The notes under the pieces were generated by a model. It was not told the origin of the DNA. It searched no databases and worked only from the letters and a program-made list of their open reading frames with translations. A program made the position numbers and the translations under genes. Below, in pieces: positions 63,424-64,000 of a stretch of DNA of 64,000 nucleotides. Each line of letters begins with the position of its first letter. Position 1 is the first letter of the stretch. Origin of the DNA: Bactrocera neohumeralis. Taxonomy: Eukaryota > Arthropoda > Insecta > Diptera > Tephritidae. The DNA lies in the NCBI RefSeq assembly GCF_024586455.1, contig NW_026089623.1, forward strand, positions 9,582,204 through 9,646,203, read 5' to 3'.

Positions 63424-63869
63424 CATTTCACAATATCTTTAATTAATTAGATTTTTTCGTCATACTCCATTTTCTAAAATATTTATATTATATTATGTAA
63501 ATATGTATATATATTTGCAAATTATTTACCAAAAGATGAAATTAAATTTTTTAAATTTATTCAAAATATTAATTTCAAAAAAAGATTCGCAAATGAAATT
63601 ATGTACTACGAAAGAAAGAACACGAATGCCGAAAAACGTCGCAGCGAACTGTTACGAATAAGAACACAAAGCGAGTTGCTGAACACTGGAAACTCGGCGC
63701 GATTCCCCTCTCCTCGTCGCCCCCTCGCCTATAAACCAAGAGTTGCCGCAACAAAAGTTGCCTCGTGTAATAGCGCTGCTACCTGTATCGTCGTGTCTAT
63801 TGCCTGTGGAGACTCCACATTGCTCATAGCTTACTAGATATAGAATACTAACTAGTTTGCCATATATCG
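63424..63869 (+). repeat. Dispersed repeat, copy 2
   Basis: Near-identical to 56803-57245 and starting with the same ATACATTTCACAATATCTTT, immediately after the RTE 5' junction, which marks the insertion point. Confidence 0.85.
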
Positions 63870-63872
63870 TAA

Positions 63873-64000
63873 TACCATGTTCAGACCGACACTTAATCAC
63901 ATGATTTCGGCTGTTGAATGGATTATTCCACTAATCTTAAAAATTTATCAAGATTTCGTCATACAAAAATGACAGTTCCAAATCACTTTATTGAAATGAT
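63873..64000. mobile_element. Left part of the TAA-flanked MITE, cut by the window end
   Basis: TAA (63870-63872) then TACCATGTTCAGACC, identical in order to 57249 onward; continues past 64000. Confidence 0.8.

Overview
This 64 kb window looks like repeat-rich, probably heterochromatic or intergenic DNA from a higher dipteran. A tephritid-like fly is my best guess, from the mix of element families; that is inference, since no host gene was found to anchor it. I recognise no host protein-coding gene, tRNA or rRNA. Essentially every coding signal belongs to a transposable element (TE), most of them broken, set in AT-rich sequence.

Layout. 1-4004: 3' half of an errantivirus (gypsy-type LTR retrovirus): pol, frameshifted env, polypurine tract and 3' LTR, abutting a CGCGCGC sequence at the 5' end of a LINE. 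4005-8752: LINE copy A of the LOA/R1-like group, with RNase H. 8764-9335: RTE-clade LINE fragment. 9565-10869: complete DD41D mariner with an uninterrupted 361-aa transposase, TIRs and TA target duplications. 12570-14970: RTE, R1-like and Jockey/I-like LINE pieces and an old mariner fragment. 15560-16700: dispersed repeat carrying a mariner deletion derivative. 16770-19680: almost full-length but dead RTE. 19847-24114: a 650-bp-arm palindrome, one arm of which is split by a 2.87 kb Helitron. 24970-30060: Harbinger miniature elements, a Tc1 remnant and another RTE copy. 32090-35640: LINE copy B of the 4 kb family. 36-42 kb: AT-rich inverted repeats, a 95-bp tandem array and a Merlin remnant. 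42103-42655: second copy of the same mariner derivative. 42671-45242: Harbinger with 40-bp perfect TIRs. 45280-46656: Merlin remnant. 46789-51255: CACTA/EnSpm-like element nested in a piggyBac (to about 53350), itself inside a foldback palindrome. 54-64 kb: more inverted repeats, four miniature elements and a 5'-truncated RTE on the minus strand.

How the parts work together. The two elements with coding capacity that still looks sound are the DD41D mariner and the accessory gene of the CACTA-like element. That accessory gene can be read through six exons with GT-AG introns into one open 240-aa frame of DUF4806 type, starting one base after the stop of a frameshifted Tnp2-like transposase. The 5' non-coding exons, transposase ORF, small multi-exon protein and subterminal repeats recall plant En/Spm (tnpD/tnpA). 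This is the best candidate for a poorly described system in the window. Nesting gives a relative chronology: foldback repeats are oldest, then piggyBac, then CACTA; and palindrome, then Helitron.
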